64,000 nt of DNA from assembly GCA_030386875.1 (NCBI GenBank), contig CM059560.1, positions 24,422,683 to 24,486,682 of the forward strand, given 5' to 3'. Origin of the DNA: Morinoia aosen (Eukaryota; Arthropoda; Malacostraca; Amphipoda; Talitridae). The translations under genes and the position numbers were made by a program. Shown here in pieces: positions 60,829-64,000 of the stretch. Below the pieces are notes generated by a model, which had not been told where the DNA came from, did not search any database, and was given only the letters and a program-made list of their open reading frames with translations. How positions within the stretch are numbered: the first letter of the stretch is position 1; each line of letters opens with the position of its first letter.

Positions 60829-63130
60829 CATGAATGAATGAATGAATGAATGAATGAATGAATGAATGAATGAATGAATGAATGCATACATGAAGCATAA
60901 ATGAATGAATGAATGAATGAATGCATACATGAAGCATAAATGAATAAATGAATGAATGCATACATGAAGCATAAATGAATGAATGAATGAATGAATGAAT
61001 GCATACATGAAGCATAAATGAATGAATGCATACATGAAGCATAAATGAATGAATGAATGAATGCATACATGAAGCGTAAATGAATGAATGCATACATGAC
61101 GCATGAATGAATGAATGGATGAATGAATGCATACATGAAGTATGAATGAATGAATGAATGAATGAATGCATACATGAAGAATGAATGAATGAATGCAGAC
61201 ATGAAGCATGAATGAATGAATGAATGAATGAATGAATGAATGAATGAATGAATGAATGAATGAATGAATGAATGAATGAATGAATGAATGAATGAATGAA
61301 TGAATGAATGAATGAATGCATACATGAATGAATGCATACATGAAGCATAAATGAATGAATGAATGCATACATGAATCATAAATGAATGAATGAATGCATA
61401 CATGAAGCATGAATGAAAGAATGAATGCATACATGAAGAATAAATGAACGAATGAATGCATACATGGAGCATGAATGAATGAAGAATGAATGCATACATG
61501 AAGCATGAATGAATGAATGAATGAATGCATACATGCAGCATGAATGAATGAATGAATGCATACATGTAGCATGAATGAATGAATGCATACATGCAGCATA
61601 AATGAATGAATGAAAGAATACATACATGCAGCATAAATGAATGAATGAATGAATGCACACATGCAGCATAAATGAATGAATGAATGAATGCATACATGCA
61701 GCATAAATGAATGAATGAATGCATACATGCAGCATGAATGAATGAATGAATGCATACATGAAGCATGAATGAATGAATGAATGAATGCATACATGAAGCA
61801 TAAATGAACGAATGAATGAATGCATACATGAAGCATGAATGAATGAATGAATGCATACATGAAGCATGAATGAATGAATGAATGGATGCATACATGAAGC
61901 ATGAATGAATGAATGAATGCATACATGAAGCATGAATGAATGAATGCATACATGAAGCATGAATGAATGAATGGATGAATGAATGAATGCATACATGAAG
62001 CATGAATGAATGAATGCATACATGAAGCATGAATGAATGAATGAGTGAATGCATACATGAAGCATGAATGAATGAATGAATGAGTGAATGCATACATGAA
62101 GCATGAATGAATGAATGAATGCATACATGAAGCATAAATGAATGAATGAATGAATGTATACATGAAGCATAAATGAATGAATGAATGCATACATGAAGCA
62201 TAAATGAATGAATGAATGCATACATGAAGCATGAATGAATGAATGCATACATGCAGCATGAATGAATGAATGAATGAATGAATGCATACATGCAGCATGA
62301 ATGAATGAATGAATGAATGAATGCATACATGCAGCATAAACGAATGAATGAATGAATGAATACATGCAGCATAAATGAATGAATGCATACATGCAGCATA
62401 AATGAAAGAATGAATGAATGCATAAATGCAGCATGAATGAACGAATGAATGAATGAATGCATACATGCAGCATGAATGAACGAATGAATGAATGAATGAA
62501 TGCATACATGCAGCATGAATGAACGAATGAATGAATGAATGCATACATGCAGCATGAATGAACGAATGAATGAATGAATGCATACATGCAGCATGAATGA
62601 ACGAATGAATAAATGAATGAATGCATACATGCAGCATGAATGAACGAATGAATGAATGAATGCATACATGCAGCATGAATGAATGAATGCATACATGCAT
62701 CATGAATGAATGAATGAATGCATACATGCAACATGAATAAATGAATGAATGCATACATGCAGCATGAATGCAGCATGAATGAATGCACCGTGAATGAATG
62801 CTTGCAGCGTGAATGAAAGCTTGCAGCGTGAATGAAAGCTTGCAGCGTGAATGAAAGCTTGCAGCGTGAATGAAAGCTTGCAGCGTGAATGAAAGCTTGC
62901 AGCGTGAATGAAAGCTTGCAGCGTGAATGAAAGCTTGCAGCGTGAATGAAAGCTTGCAGCGTGAATGAAAGCTTGCAGCGTGAATGAAAGCTTGCAGCGT
63001 GAATGAAAGCTTGCAGCGTGAATGAAAGCTTGCAGCGTGAATGGAAGCTTGCAGCGTGAATGAAAGCTTGCAGCGTGAATGAAAGCTTGCAGCGTGAATG
63101 AAAGCTTGCAGCGTGAATGAATGAATGCAT
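60829..63130. repeat. 2.3 kb ATGA-derived tandem array
   Basis: Runs of (ATGA)n are broken at intervals by GCATACATGAAGCAT or GCATACATGCAGCAT, forming irregular 28-44-bp units. A pure (ATGA)n stretch lies at about 61205-61318. Because CATT repeats contain no stops, all three minus-strand frames stay open for up to 772 codons (HSFIHSF-type peptides); these are not genes. Confidence 0.93.
62795..63118. repeat. 19-bp subarray GCTTGCAGCGTGAATGAAA
   Basis: About 17 nearly identical head-to-tail copies at the right end of the ATGA array. The homogeneity (one A-to-G variant seen, near 63043) suggests recent expansion. The unit seems derived from the CATGCAGCATGAATGAA motif of the larger array. Confidence 0.93.
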
Positions 63131-63156
63131 GTATGCATGCATTCCTCTCACAATGA

Positions 63157-63586
63157 AGGAAATTTCACTGTTCCCTTTACCAATTTTACTGGTGCCGAAC
63201 TGTGTTATTATCATCTACGTATCGTGAAGGGAGTAGTCTATAGACAAGGATATGATAGAGTACTTGCTCTCTGTAAGTACTCTAGCCCACCCACACCTTC
63301 CCGTGGTGGTACCGTTAGTATACCCACTTGGAGTTGTTTACTCGTTACATATAGTTTATGTAAAATTGATAACAAAGTGCTCATAGGATTATTTATTAAA
63401 GTGTTGTCAGTGGGTAGAACCAACGTTGGGGGCGCCCACTAACATCTGGGTCTTTTCTTGTTAGCTTTGGATATTTATCTTCATTCTGTATCTTGTAAGG
63501 AAAAAGCCAACTAAAATCAATAAAGTATTATAAATAAAACACTCGACCCGGGTCCTGGGGGCCCAGTGCCCCGAGGACCAGTCAGA
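63157..63586 (+). promoter_or_regulatory. J3 structured 5' UTR
   Basis: Helices: TTCCCTTTAC 63171 / GTGAAGGGAG 63224 (two G-U), GAGTACTT 63258 / AAGTACTC 63275, TACCCACT 63321 / AGTGGGTA 63409, and a hairpin GGTCCT.GGGGC 63551 / GCCCC.AGGACC 63568 ending seven bases before ATG. Shared boxes GACAAGGATATGATAGAG and ACCTTCCCGTGGTGGTACCG. Confidence 0.75.
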
Positions 63587-64000
63587 ATGGCGAGGGGCGG
63601 CAGAGGATCGCGACCCAGCCAGAGAAGCTCAGCGGGGGATCGGAAGACGTCTGCAAGAGAACAAAAGAAGTCATCCGCCAAGCCCAATGAGATTAAATCG
63701 ATCAGGACGCCAGTTGCAGAACATGCAAATAGACCACAGAGCAGCACATCCCCTTGCTCGACCACTTCAGCAGGCGCAAGTCGTCAGACTGGGGAACAGG
63801 AGCACGATGGAGGCACGTCTGCTCGAATCACCAACATCGAGAACAACATCGGCGAGGTAATGAAGTATTTGGACGGGGTGCTGCCGGAGCGTAATGTTGC
63901 TCGGGAGAATACAACGAGCCATGCCTCTGGTGCACCCAACCTAATCTCCAATGAAGAGAGAATCGAGAAGCTTGAGAATACCATTAAAGAAATAAAAAAC
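63587..64000 (+). CDS. J3 ORF1, N-terminal part
   Basis: Open to the window end (138 codons). ARGGRGSRPSQRSS resembles the J1 start (GRGSRGSRS). EIKSIRTPVAEHANRP matches J1 VKTIRTPISRTNQR. The distal part ERIEKLENTIKEIKN is a coiled coil like EKLEQAIGRL of J1. Intact as far as visible. The Gag modules lie beyond the window. Confidence 0.8.
   Translation, partial: MARGGRGSRPSQRSSAGDRKTSAREQKKSSAKPNEIKSIRTPVAEHANRPQSSTSPCSTTSAGASRQTGEQEHDGGTSARITNIENNIGEVMKYLDGVLPERNVARENTTSHASGAPNLISNEERIEKLENTIKEIKN

Larger units (their letters stand above)
63157..64000 (+). mobile_element. Jockey-like LINE J3, 5' part
   Basis: Begins GGAAATTTCACTGTTCCCTT like J1, directly after the tandem array, and runs out of the window. 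5' UTR of about 430 bases, then ORF1. Target duplication cannot be seen because the 3' end is outside. Confidence 0.85.

Noticed and set aside
60738..63214. Minus-strand ORFs of 652, 772 and 612 codons
   Set aside because: They are the same CATT-type repeat read in three frames, with no composition, domain or start typical of a gene.

Overview
This is an AT-rich eukaryotic (animal) genomic window. Most of it is one multi-exon plus-strand gene whose introns are packed with transposable elements. The element mix (Jockey-type LINEs with RNase H, CR1/Daphne-type LINEs, mariner, PIF/Harbinger, tRNA-derived and other SINEs) and the intron structure suggest an arthropod, but no species can be named from the sequence alone.

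Host gene: 34 phase-compatible exons between 2033 and 60568 join into one open frame of about 2375 codons, incomplete at both ends. The product is a divergent dynein heavy chain-like protein. In order it has the end of the linker, AAA1, AAA2, AAA3, AAA4, stalk helix CC1, the microtubule-binding domain, stalk helix CC2, AAA5 and the segment leading to AAA6. AAA1 keeps a Walker A loop but has lost Walker B. The AAA2 and AAA3 P-loops are gone, and AAA4 has Arg for Lys. The stalk and microtubule-binding domain are well conserved. This recalls the degenerate DNHD1-type proteins, but that assignment is a hypothesis.

Layout: 1-1425, decayed LINE. 2033-5523, AAA1 exons. 5524-11382, a large intron with an antisense CR1/L2-type LINE that carries a SINE. 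11383-20777, AAA2 to AAA4 exons. 20778-24787, an intron with two related minisatellites split by an unrecognised 1.7 kb block. 25986-29011, an intron with a mariner remnant split by a PIF/Harbinger element. 29012-35919, the end of AAA4, stalk and microtubule-binding exons. 35920-55354, a 19.4 kb intron with a Daphne/CR1-like LINE split by a 7.0 kb Jockey-like LINE (J1), followed by a SINE split by a second 6.95 kb Jockey-like LINE (J2). 55355-60568, AAA5 exons. 60569-64000, an intron with a 2.3 kb ATGA-derived tandem array and the 5' part of a third Jockey-like LINE (J3).

Main novelties: (1) J1-J3 share a structured 5' UTR whose helices are kept by compensatory changes, including a GC-rich hairpin a few bases before the ORF1 start. 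(2) Their ORF1 protein carries a duplicated Gag-like module, each copy with its own zinc knuckles. (3) A roughly 365-bp SINE family of unknown origin occurs eight times, six copies with clear target-site duplications and a seventh with a shorter one. That seventh copy lies directly against an exon and seems to supply its splice acceptor.
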